Program-made: the position numbers and the translations under genes | Part shown: piece by piece, positions 48,045-55,875 of the stretch | Numbering within the stretch: position 1 is the stretch's first letter | Layout of the letters: the number at the start of each line of letters is the position of its first letter | Notes under the pieces: model-generated | Databases searched by the model: none | Told to the model about the DNA's origin: nothing | Seen by the model: the letters and a program-made list of their open reading frames with translations, nothing else | DNA from: Candidatus Electrothrix rattekaaiensis | Lineage (GTDB): Bacteria > Desulfobacterota > Desulfobulbia > Desulfobulbales > Desulfobulbaceae | NCBI GenBank assembly: GCA_032595675.1 | Contig: JAVQMD010000001.1 | Span: 558,001 to 622,000 of the forward strand | DNA length: 64,000 bases | Direction of reading: 5' to 3'

Positions 48045-48293
48045 ATGGGTATTCTATCGTGGATCGTAATGGGATTGATCGTAGGCGTACTTGCAAAATT
48101 TATCATGCCGGGGAAAGACCCCGGAGGGATTATCGTTACCATCCTGATAGGAATAGCCGGAGCCTTTGTGGGTGGCTATATCGGTTCCTTCTTCGGACTC
48201 GGGACTGTTACAGGATTTAATCTCGTGAGTGTCCTGTTGGCTACCGGTGGCGGTATCATCCTTTTGGCCTTATATCGTGTGATAAAGAAATAA
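48045..48293 (+). CDS. GlsB/YeaQ/YmgE-family stress-response membrane protein
   Basis: 82 residues from the ATG at 48045, with AGGAG nine bases upstream; an earlier in-frame ATG at 48036 overlaps that site. Three hydrophobic segments with Gly-rich turns (LIVGVLAKFIMPGKDPGG, GIAGAFVGGYIGSFFG) are the family pattern (transglycosylase-associated proteins). It is an inner-membrane protein often linked to general stress. Precise function is unknown in the family. Confidence 0.88.
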   Translation: MGILSWIVMGLIVGVLAKFIMPGKDPGGIIVTILIGIAGAFVGGYIGSFFGLGTVTGFNLVSVLLATGGGIILLALYRVIKK

Positions 48294-48515
48294 GCCCCTC
48301 TTTTTCGTGGGGTACATCAATGGGGCAGACTCGATTGGTCTTCGTAGAAGGGAGAAAAGTAGGAGCTGCCTCCTTATGGAATTAATCGGGGTTTTCTCCC
48401 CAACCAGCTAGTTCTTTGTTGTTACATGGCGAAGGAGAAAAGGACGTATCAATTCAAGCAAGTTTCTGGTTGCCTGTCAAGAGGCGTGGCCGATGGCTGA
48501 GTAGGTACGCCAGTT

Positions 48516-49610
48516 CTATTTAAGGGGAGGATAATCCGTATATCCTTTTTCTCCCGGTGTATAAAAGGTGTTTTCATCCCACTTGGCAAGCTCCGCATTC
48601 TTTTCAAACCGTTCTACAAGGTCAGGATTGGAGATGAAAGGTTTTCCATAGGCTACCAGGTCCGCCAGGTTATCCTTGATGACTTGGTTCCCTCGTTCCC
48701 TGTTGAAGTTAGAGTTGATCATGAGCGTCCCTTTGTACATCGGCCTGTAATGTTGCGCAATGTTGGGCTCGGCCCCCGGAACTTCCGTGACATCGTTGAA
48801 TGGCTCGGAAAGATGAAGGTAAGCGAGATCGTAGTTGTTCAGATTTTCTACGATATAATCAAAGGTCGGGATGGTTTCTTCGTTCAGGGTCATGCCGAAG
48901 ATGTTGTGGAGCGATGGGTTAAGCCTTACCCCGATCCGTTTTATCGGCATATGCTGTTTGATTTCATCAAGTACATCAAAGAGGATCTTGGCCCGGTTTT
49001 CAATGGAGCCACCGTATTCGTCCGTCCGGATGTTGGAGGTCGGGCTGAAGAATTGATGGAGAAGATACCCGTTGGAGGCGTGGATCTCCACCCCATCAAA
49101 GCCTGCTTTCAGAGCATTTTTGGCGGCATTGCCAAAGTCTTTTATAGTTTCCTTGATCTCCTCGATGCTCATCTCTTTGGGTGTGACGGTCTTTTTGAAA
49201 CCCTCGGGTGTGTAGGATTCGGCGTTTGGGTTTAAAGCGGAGGCTGACAGGGGAAGCTCTCCGTTATGGAAATCCGGGTGGGACATGCGGCCCACATGCC
49301 AGAGTTGGATAAAAATTTTGCCGCCTTTTTCATGGACTGAGGAGGTCACCTTTTTCCACCCCTCTACCTGTTCGGTGGAGTAAATTCCAGGCGTGTTGAT
49401 ATAACCCACAGCGCGTTTGGATATCTGGGAGCCTTCGGTGATCAAAAGCCCGGCTGATGCTCTCTGGGCATAGTGCTCAGCTATGAGATCCGTAGCAACG
49501 TTGCCTGGGTTGTCAGCTCGACTTCTCGTCATGGGTGCCATGACCACCCGGTTTGCCAGGGGTAGTCCTTTCATTTCGTATTGTGTAAGAAGTGCTTGTG
49601 TATTTTCCAT
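48516..49610 (-). CDS. Old-yellow-enzyme family alkene reductase
   Basis: 364 residues, an FMN TIM barrel. The active-site His-Asn pair is in EIHASNGYLLHQF. The FMN-binding N-terminal RVVMAPMTRSRA and C-terminal YGKPFISNPDLVERF are typical of NemA/OYE alkene reductases that reduce activated C=C or nitro groups with NAD(P)H. It stands alone. Its physiological substrate is unknown, possibly detoxification of electrophiles. Confidence 0.93.
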   Translation of the reverse strand: MENTQALLTQYEMKGLPLANRVVMAPMTRSRADNPGNVATDLIAEHYAQRASAGLLITEGSQISKRAVGYINTPGIYSTEQVEGWKKVTSSVHEKGGKIFIQLWHVGRMSHPDFHNGELPLSASALNPNAESYTPEGFKKTVTPKEMSIEEIKETIKDFGNAAKNALKAGFDGVEIHASNGYLLHQFFSPTSNIRTDEYGGSIENRAKILFDVLDEIKQHMPIKRIGVRLNPSLHNIFGMTLNEETIPTFDYIVENLNNYDLAYLHLSEPFNDVTEVPGAEPNIAQHYRPMYKGTLMINSNFNRERGNQVIKDNLADLVAYGKPFISNPDLVERFEKNAELAKWDENTFYTPGEKGYTDYPPLK

Positions 49611-49729
49611 GAGCTTGTCTCCCTTTCTTCAGTTAATAATGAGTATGTCCTTAAATAACCGACTTTCGTTTCCCTCAAGCTGGTTAACGTGGCTTTTTAC
49701 GAAAATTGCCAACGATTTATTCGACCGCA

Positions 49730-50074
49730 TTATTGTTGCAAAAGTTTACGTTCTACAGCTCTGCGCCACTCGCTGGAGCCAATATCAGGTCCGTGACCAT
49801 CTTCATCAGAAATTTTGAGTTGGTGATTCAAGGCATACGCCCATTCATCCGATCCGATATCGGGTCCATGCCCTTGATCATCGCCAACCGAATGCTGCTT
49901 ATCTGCCCAAGCGGCCCACTCATCCCATTGTTCCGGGGCTACATTTTCAGCAGGCTCAACAATAGGTGGGGTTGGATTTGTTGGCGAGGTGCGTTCACCT
50001 GACGGAGATTTTTTGCAGGCGTTGAGAGTGAAGGGCAGGGTTAAGGCCATGATGGCGATGAGTATTTTTTTCAT
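49730..50074 (-). CDS. Small lipoprotein with duplicated D-x-GHGPDIGS-x-EW motif
   Basis: The start is taken at 50074 (the longer frame adds MNK). 114 residues. Signal peptide with lipobox LNAC. After a Pro/Thr-rich linker come two copies of GHGPDIGS followed by (D/S)EW, about 27 residues apart, next to similar Asp/Glu-rich turns. Two acidic Gly-containing turns suggest a calcium or metal site, by inference only. No known family recognised. Confidence 0.7.
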   Translation of the reverse strand: MKKILIAIMALTLPFTLNACKKSPSGERTSPTNPTPPIVEPAENVAPEQWDEWAAWADKQHSVGDDQGHGPDIGSDEWAYALNHQLKISDEDGHGPDIGSSEWRRAVERKLLQQ

Positions 50075-50166
50075 TTTGTTCACTGTGGGGAATTAATCGG
50101 GGGCTGTCCTCTGTTTCCTAGGAGACGCTCTAAAAGTTTCATCCTGCTTCCCATACATCAAAAATA

Positions 50167-50865
50167 TCAAAAAAGCACTGCTAAGCTTGCAAATATCTCT
50201 GTATGCGTTGCAAAGAAATCTTCATCCCGGTTTACATTTTCACATGTACGCCTATATTCACGTTCCTCGTTGCATGTTTGTATAGAGCCCGGTCCGCCGA
50301 TAACGCGTACACCCATTGATGGGGCAAGGGTGGTATAGTTACCGGCTTTGAAATTTATGCCTGTAACCAATCCGATGCCGAGTTGACCGAAAAAGTATTC
50401 ATCTTCGTGCTTGGTCCCTGAATCGTCGTAATATACCTCACCAGTCCCGCTATTGAAGCCGAAGAGGAAAAGTGGACCACCCCACCAGCGGTAACCCGGA
50501 CCTTGATCAAAAGCAAAAGCGAAAATATTTTCAAGGCTGATTCCGGGCAAGTCCACAGACGTATTAAATTCATCGTCGATTTTACGGGTTTTTAGGCCTA
50601 TATTCAAGCGATAGTTAAAGAATGATTGATAGGTAGTATCTGTATCCAAGGTAAAGCCTGTGTCGCCGGAAGTGAGATCCATATTGATCTCCCGATCAGA
50701 ATCCTCTAGCTCGTAGTTTCCCGATCCGGTAGATATATCAATATATCCTCCCATTAAGAACGGCTTAGCCTCTGATTGAGAAATAAATATCCCCGAAAGA
50801 TTTGTGAAGAGCATTGCCATAATCAGTATTTTTTTCAATCGAAATCCTTTTGTACATTGTGCCAT
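50167..50865 (-). CDS. Outer-membrane beta-barrel protein
   Basis: 232 residues. Signal peptide (residues ~12-33, ending SEA). The mature chain is alternating polar/hydrophobic strands with Gly- and Asp-rich loops and ends in Leu-Phe, like small outer-membrane barrels. Two Cys in CNEEREYRRTC could form a loop disulfide. Function unknown. Confidence 0.72.
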   Translation of the reverse strand: MAQCTKGFRLKKILIMAMLFTNLSGIFISQSEAKPFLMGGYIDISTGSGNYELEDSDREINMDLTSGDTGFTLDTDTTYQSFFNYRLNIGLKTRKIDDEFNTSVDLPGISLENIFAFAFDQGPGYRWWGGPLFLFGFNSGTGEVYYDDSGTKHEDEYFFGQLGIGLVTGINFKAGNYTTLAPSMGVRVIGGPGSIQTCNEEREYRRTCENVNRDEDFFATHTEIFASLAVLF

Positions 50866-50964
50866 ATTTTTTCCCGTGTTGGTTATTTATGGATAAATTT
50901 ATGTGAGCGAGGAGGGCAAGACACGGCCTTGACGGTAAGTATTTCAAACGGGTAACAGTCCGCT

Positions 50965-51132
50965 TTAGGCTAATAGGGGTCTGTCCCTTATTCTCTGAAG
51001 GATGCCGTGAAATTCACCAAATTTGTCATTCGACATCACAATAACATCTTCTCCAAAAGCCTTAACAATTGGAGTCAAATCACTTCTTGATTTAATAAGC
51101 AAATCAACGTTGAGGTATCTAATATCTTCCAT
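50965..51132 (-). CDS. Truncated gene-cassette protein
   Basis: The start is the ATG at 51132, 18 bases past the attC end. 55 residues: MEDIRYLNVDLLIKSRSDL then TPIVKAFGEDVIVM resembles the N-terminus of a longer family of small unknown proteins. The frame ends soon after, where a palindromic stretch (AATAGGGG/CCCTTATT, 50971-50992) begins, so the gene is probably truncated. It is the second cassette gene downstream of attC. Confidence 0.5.
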   Translation of the reverse strand: MEDIRYLNVDLLIKSRSDLTPIVKAFGEDVIVMSNDKFGEFHGILQRIRDRPLLA

Positions 51133-51149
51133 TTTTTTATTTCTGGGCA

Positions 51150-51220
51150 CTAACGCTCCGCATAACCGGCTGGCAATGGAGCGCAGCGGAATTGCCAGTC
51201 CGAGTTGATGCGGTTGTTAG
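51150..51220 (-). mobile_element. attC site (59-base-element) of an integron gene cassette
   Basis: Read on the minus strand: CTAACAACCGCAT...ATGCGGAGCGTTAG. Outer CTAAC/GTTAG core sites, then CCGCAT/ATGCGG, then AAC-T-CGG-A-C opposite GCCGGTT: the left arm carries unpaired extra bases, the hallmark of attC folding. A central TGGCAAT/ATTGCCA stem closes the fold. Layout and ends closely follow Vibrio VCR-type attC sites. Orientation makes the GIY-YIG gene upstream the cassette gene. Confidence 0.82.
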
Positions 51221-51222
51221 CC

Positions 51223-52035
51223 TCAATTTTTATTATAGCCATGGCTTTTTGATAATAAAGAATTCTTCCAATGAGATTCCCTTGAAATAACGGCATCGTC
51301 AGGAGTAGACATTGTCATTATTTCCAGTATGGACATACGAAAATTTTCACGTGCATATTTCATCTGCCTTTCATTTATCAATTTTGTAAGCTCGTCATTC
51401 CAACCATGCCCGGTACCGATATAGCAGGCCCATCTTGACCATATTCCAGTGCCTCCATAGGCAGAGCCAACATATTTTTTGCCGTTACTTTTATCGGAGA
51501 TTAAATAAACTCCTTTCACACTTGATAATGCGGCTTTCCAATCAGATCGCTCTGTTTTGAAAATTGGCTCTAATACATTAAATTCATGGCAAATGTTTTC
51601 ATAGCCAGGGAAACTCTCACCGCTATAGGCATTAGGGAGTATCTCGCTAACTTCAAATTTTTCAATGTAATTTTCGAGATAGTACGCTCTTCCTCTCATT
51701 CCTTGATATCTGTGGAATGTAAGAATTACTCTTCCGACATATTTTTTGTAATCATCAATTTCTTGCAATACGTAATGATCTTTATTTCTTTCTATAACCT
51801 TGAAAACACCGCCAAACAACCATGCATCTGTTCGTGGATAAAACGCCATCAATGAGAAAACATAATCTCTCGTCCAATCATTTTTATTGCCTCGCCATTC
51901 ATTCCAGCCAAGCCAGTTTTTGTCATCGGTCACATATTCGTCAAGCGGACTAACCCAATCTTCGTTCCGGCACGCCAAGTGCAATTTATACTGGGCGGGG
52001 TCGTCAATTCTTATGACATCCTTGAGTTTTATCAT
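51223..52035 (-). CDS. GIY-YIG nuclease-family cassette protein
   Basis: 270 residues. The C-terminal ~100 residues carry the GIY-YIG pattern: GVYLISD then KKYVGSA, a downstream Arg (WSRW), a conserved Glu (SRESHWK) and Asn (HGYN). The N-terminal ~165 residues form a separate domain I do not recognise. The stop lies 2 bases before attC, and a core-like G/TTAGCC lies about 20 bases before the start, so the gene is the body of an integron cassette. Activity could be a nuclease used in defence or competition; not shown. Confidence 0.83.
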   Translation of the reverse strand: MIKLKDVIRIDDPAQYKLHLACRNEDWVSPLDEYVTDDKNWLGWNEWRGNKNDWTRDYVFSLMAFYPRTDAWLFGGVFKVIERNKDHYVLQEIDDYKKYVGRVILTFHRYQGMRGRAYYLENYIEKFEVSEILPNAYSGESFPGYENICHEFNVLEPIFKTERSDWKAALSSVKGVYLISDKSNGKKYVGSAYGGTGIWSRWACYIGTGHGWNDELTKLINERQMKYARENFRMSILEIMTMSTPDDAVISRESHWKNSLLSKSHGYNKN

Positions 52036-52142
52036 CGCTTTCTTCCTTGGATGGCTAACAGTATTAATAAGTGGAAATTTGTCCTGCTATTGACCGTAAT
52101 AGGTACCGCAAAAATCCACTTATTCAGATATTGACACGGTAA

Positions 52143-52166
52143 AAGTGGAAACCTTTTCCACTTATC
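52143..52166 (-). terminator. Stem-loop after the 127-residue hypothetical gene
   Basis: AAGTGGAA/TTCCACTT 8-bp stem, followed on the minus strand by TTTTACC. Related ATAAGTGG/CCACTTAT words recur at 52068 and 52115. Confidence 0.55.
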
Positions 52167-52226
52167 AATTTTCACCTCCATCTTTCCTCTTATCACGCTA
52201 TACAATAGCCTAACATGGAACAAGCC

Positions 52227-52610
52227 CTACGGAGTATCTCCTTCCCCTCCACCTCCCGACTTCTCACCGTCCTTCTTTTTAGGCTTTTTGCGCTCACTGA
52301 GCCGGGTTCCACCCGCCATCTCATACTCATTGCTATCCCTGCCATACTTCACTTTCACGCCAGAAAGCATCTGCGAAGACATATCACGAAGATCCTTTTC
52401 ATCTGCCCTGAAATTATTGCCTCCCGCATCAGCCTGGGCCAACTGCCCGTTATAGGTATTCTCGGATGTCTGTGTTTTGTTTATCTGGGTTTCAAAAGCA
52501 GCAACGGTGAGGCCATTGCCTAAATCCAGATCAGGATCAATTGCCTTGAGATTAGCGAGACGTTTAAGGGCTTCGGCGATAACGCGGGATGATTTACGTT
52601 GATAGGCCAT
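52227..52610 (-). CDS. Hypothetical polar protein
   Basis: 127 residues, no signal peptide. N-terminal helix rich in Arg/Lys (RVIAEALKRLANLKAI), central Asn/Gln/Thr-rich region, C-terminal Lys/Gly-rich disordered tail (KKPKKKDGEKSGGGG). The start has GAGGAAGTC upstream on the minus strand. A terminator follows. Not recognised; it lies at the edge of the integron cassette region. Confidence 0.6.
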   Translation of the reverse strand: MAYQRKSSRVIAEALKRLANLKAIDPDLDLGNGLTVAAFETQINKTQTSENTYNGQLAQADAGGNNFRADEKDLRDMSSQMLSGVKVKYGRDSNEYEMAGGTRLSERKKPKKKDGEKSGGGGEGDTP

Positions 52611-52867
52611 GAGACTTCCTCCTCTGTAAAAGGATTTTATCTGAGAGAAAAGGTAGTTAGAAATGTATAAAAAACGGTTTAATCTCTTTTGCTCTACCTG
52701 TCAAGAAATAAACAAGCGAGATGTCGAGACGATCCAGCAGGGTATGCTTGTTTTTTTCTTCTGCGCCAAAGAGATTTCTCTAGGCAGGGCTTCTTTCCTG
52801 ATGTTCAACAAGCCTTGCTCTTTTCTCAAACCTTCTCACAGCTCCAAACATCTCTTTGCCATCAGCC

Positions 52868-53240
52868 ACAACTCATCTATTGATAACCAACAACTCCTTG
52901 TTGGTCGCGAACAACCTTCTGTTGATAACAAACAACCTTCTGTTGGTAGCAAACAACCTTTTGTTGGTAGCAAACAACCTTTTGTTGGTAGCAAACAACC
53001 TTTTGTTGGTAGCAAACAACCTTTTGTTGGTAGCAAACAACCTTTTGTTGGTAGCAAACAACCTTTTGTTGGTAACCAATAACCTTCTGTTGATAGCAAA
53101 CAACCTTTTGTTAGTAACCAAGAACCTTCTGTTGATAGCAAACAACCTTCTGTTGATAGCAAATAACCTTTTGTCAGCTATCAACAACCTTCTCTTGATA
53201 ACCAACAACCTTTTGTTTGCTCTTGCGAACCTTCTTGTAC
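52868..53240. repeat. 21-bp tandem repeat array, about 17 units
   Basis: Perfectly phased 21-bp units from 52868 to ~53240; units 3-9 (52931-53077) are nearly identical. The unit is AACAACCTTTTGTTG then GTAGCA, and each contains a CAACA...TGTTG dyad. The period is exactly seven codons, so several frames stay open on both strands, giving repetitive frames that I do not call as genes. The array lies between the hypothetical gene at 52227 and the 3' end of the sensor kinase. Confidence 0.92.
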
Positions 53241-53268
53241 AAAGATAAGAATGTTCGATAACAGCAGG

Positions 53269-54795
53269 TTATTCTTCAGGAGAAGCCTGCTGAGGCTGGG
53301 GAAGAGAAAGGGTAAAACTGGTGATACCTTTCTTTGGAGGATCAAGCACTAGGCGACCCTTATGAGCACGAGTGATCTCAAGGGCCAAGGATAACCCCAG
53401 CCCGGAACCGGGCACCCTATCATTCCGTGATTGATCCACCCGATAAAAGCGGTCAAAGATCCGTTGCCGATCTTGCGGTGGAATGGCCGGACCCGTATTC
53501 GCCACCCGAAAATGGACCACACCTTTCCGGTTTGCCAAGCGAAAGGCGATTACCCCTTTTTCCGGGAGATTATACTTGATGCCATTGGAAACCATATTTT
53601 GCACCACCTGCCTGATGAGCTGGGGATCAGCATTGACCATCAGGCCGGGTTGGATGCGCTGGTCAATGCGCAGCTGCGGTGCCATAATCTCCACGTCTTC
53701 CAGCATGGATTCCACCAGATTGCTCATATTCACCGGCTCAAGAGAGATATCCAGCCTGCCTGCATCGGCCCTAGAAAGGATCAGCAGTTTGCGGACAATG
53801 GTCTTCAGCCGTTGCACTTCTTCCAGCAAATCGCTGCTTCGTTGCTGTTCAGCAGAACCCGCCTCGCTATGGCGAATAGCGTCATCCAGCATCCCTTGCA
53901 GGATGGTCAGCGGAGTCTGGAGTTCATGGGCCGCATCCGCACTAAAGCGCACTGCCTGCTGAAACCCGCTTTCCAGTCGATCAAGCATGGCATTAATCAC
54001 GCTGACCAGACGCTGGAATTCCGTGTCTGCCTTGGCCGTTGGGATTCGTTGATCAAGCCCTTGGGCGGACATCTTTTCTGCGGTTTTGGTGATCAGCCCC
54101 ACCGGGCGCAAGGCTCGCTGGGCGAGCCACCAGCCTCCTCCGGCCATGAGCAGGAGAGCCAGGGGGGCTGCAAGGAGAAAGTTGTTGCGGTAGCGGTTTG
54201 CATCTTCATAAAATCCAGCCATGTTTAAGCCGATAAGAATGGTGATGCGCTGATTACCCATGATCCCGGTTCTCCATACACCGGAAGGCGTTTCCAAGGT
54301 CTGATAAAGAGGTGTTTTTAAGGCAACTGGTTCAGGTCGAAACCGAGGCGGAGGATACATTCCCGGAGGCGCATCAGGGGGCGGCGGGGGGTGCCTTGCT
54401 GCTGCTCGGGGCTGGGACTCACCTGTTTCTTGTGCAGGATCTTGTTCTATAGCTTGTTCTATAGCTTGTTCTGTAAATGCGGGAAAGGAGGAAAGGGAGA
54501 TTTCTTTGGGCCATTCCGAGGATGCATAGAGGATGTCCTGCTGACGACCTCGCACCTGGATAATCAGATCGTCCTGATGCTGCTCACCGTAGATGGAACG
54601 TAACGAGTCGTTAAAATTCTCCCAATGTTCTCTGGGATGAACCACATGGAGCTGACTTTCGCCAAGGGTGAGGATTTCCCGATCAAGTCGCTCCAGTTGC
54701 ACCCTGCTGATGACCGAGAGAAAATGCAGACCAAAGGCAATCAGGATGGTGCCAGAGATCAGGACAGAGAACAGGGCGATCTTGAGACGGAACAC
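53269..54795 (-). CDS. Sensor histidine kinase
   Basis: 508 residues. Membrane helix ~7-27, periplasmic sensor (~28-208) with a Pro-rich stretch (HPPPPPDAPPG), second helix ~209-227, HAMP, then a HisKA H-box AAHELQTPLT and an ATPase with N-box (NMVSNGIKYN) and G boxes (NTGPAIPP, GSGLGLSLA). Autophosphorylates and passes phosphate to the regulator encoded 1 base upstream. The input signal is not known; the 21-bp array lies just beyond its stop. Confidence 0.95.
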   Translation of the reverse strand: MFRLKIALFSVLISGTILIAFGLHFLSVISRVQLERLDREILTLGESQLHVVHPREHWENFNDSLRSIYGEQHQDDLIIQVRGRQQDILYASSEWPKEISLSSFPAFTEQAIEQAIEQDPAQETGESQPRAAARHPPPPPDAPPGMYPPPRFRPEPVALKTPLYQTLETPSGVWRTGIMGNQRITILIGLNMAGFYEDANRYRNNFLLAAPLALLLMAGGGWWLAQRALRPVGLITKTAEKMSAQGLDQRIPTAKADTEFQRLVSVINAMLDRLESGFQQAVRFSADAAHELQTPLTILQGMLDDAIRHSEAGSAEQQRSSDLLEEVQRLKTIVRKLLILSRADAGRLDISLEPVNMSNLVESMLEDVEIMAPQLRIDQRIQPGLMVNADPQLIRQVVQNMVSNGIKYNLPEKGVIAFRLANRKGVVHFRVANTGPAIPPQDRQRIFDRFYRVDQSRNDRVPGSGLGLSLALEITRAHKGRLVLDPPKKGITSFTLSLPQPQQASPEE

Positions 54796-54796
54796 C

Positions 54797-55474
54797 CTAC
54801 TGCACCGGTTCTTTCAGGCGGTAGCCTACTCCGCGTACGGTTTCTATCACCGGAGCGCCGGGAAACTCTTTGGTTTTATTGCGCAGTCGCCGGATATAGA
54901 CATCCACCACATTGGTTTGCGGGTCAAAATCATAGTCCCAGACATGCTCAAGGATCTGGGTCCGGGTGTAGACACGATCCGGGCTTCGCAGGAGCAGCTC
55001 CAGCAGGCTGAATTCTCGGGCTGTTAGGTCGATGCTCTCTTTCCCTATCTTCACCTCCCGGCTGATAAGATCCACAACCAAGTCTCCGCATTGCAGGAGG
55101 TTCAAGGTATTACCCGAGGCCCGCCGGCTGACCGCATGGAGACGGGCTGCCAGTTCTTCAATAAAAAAGGGCTTGCAGAGATAATCATCCGCCCCGAGGT
55201 TCAAGCCCTCTAGGCGTTCGTTCAGGGCTGAGCGGGCGGTTAGCAGGATGACAGGCACTGTGTTTTTTTGCTCGCGCAGGTTTCTGAGAATACTGAGACC
55301 GTCCCGTCCCGGCAGCATGATATCAAGAACCACAACGTCAAAGGACTGGGTGGTTGCCACATAATAGCCCTCATCTCCGTCGTCGCAGGCCGTGATGTTA
55401 AAACCCAGTTCTTTGAGGCCTTTTTGCACAAATGCGCTGATTTTTCGGTCGTCTTCAACAAGGAGGATTTTCAT
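54797..55474 (-). CDS. OmpR-family response regulator
   Basis: 225 residues. Receiver domain with acidic pocket EDD, phospho-acceptor Asp in VVVLDIMLPGRDG (~51), and Lys in LCKPF. C-terminal winged helix of the OmpR/PhoB class (LTAREFSLLELLL, VVDVYIRRLRNK, VRGVGYRL). First gene of the two-component operon with the kinase. Targets unknown. Confidence 0.95.
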   Translation of the reverse strand: MKILLVEDDRKISAFVQKGLKELGFNITACDDGDEGYYVATTQSFDVVVLDIMLPGRDGLSILRNLREQKNTVPVILLTARSALNERLEGLNLGADDYLCKPFFIEELAARLHAVSRRASGNTLNLLQCGDLVVDLISREVKIGKESIDLTAREFSLLELLLRSPDRVYTRTQILEHVWDYDFDPQTNVVDVYIRRLRNKTKEFPGAPVIETVRGVGYRLKEPVQ

Positions 55475-55540
55475 AGGCGGTGAGGGGGGATGTGTTCTGT
55501 CGGGCGCATCTACGAGTTAGGGGGGAGCCTATTTTCTGTG

Positions 55541-55649
55541 CCCGGCGTTGAAACACCGGGCTATTTTCGGCAGTCCCTCCGGGACGCTGTTTTCCGAATA
55601 TCCCGCCCCAGAGGGGCGATTGATAATAGCCCACCGTTTTAACGGTGGG
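55541..55649. repeat. Multi-hairpin repeat element in divergent intergenic region
   Basis: Four consecutive short hairpins: CCCGGcGTT...CACCGGG (55541-55560), GTCCC-TCC-GGGAC (55573-55585), CGCCCC-AGA-GGGGCG (55604-55618) and CCCACCG...CGGTGGG (55630-55649). It resembles REP/RAYT-type clustered palindromes. It occupies most of the gap between the divergent two-component operon and the M16 peptidase gene. The rest of the gap (to 55875) shows nothing. Confidence 0.75.
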
Positions 55650-55875
55650 TGGCAAGGACGAGAGACTTCAGGTTATTTGAAAAACTATACCCCAATCCTC
55701 AGCAGGCGGCAAACGGTTCTCTCACTGCTGGAGGCGAAGGACGGCTCTGAGCAGGGAATTTCTCTTTATTTCTTTGGGCTGACAGGTGAAACATGGTATC
55801 CTTGCTCCAACTCACGCAACTCAGATTCAAAGCTGTATTTTTTAACCTGCAACCCTCATCGTAAAGGATCGTTCA

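Noticed and set aside
52051-52220. attI site or a second attC upstream of the GIY-YIG gene
   Set aside because: G/TTAGCC and G/TTAGGC core-like words exist, but no paired arms with extrahelical bases could be found, and no integrase is near.
52663-53248. Repeat proteins encoded in the 21-bp array on either strand
   Set aside because: A 21-bp period keeps any stop-free frame open, so several overlapping frames look coding at once. None has a good start signal or non-repeat domain.
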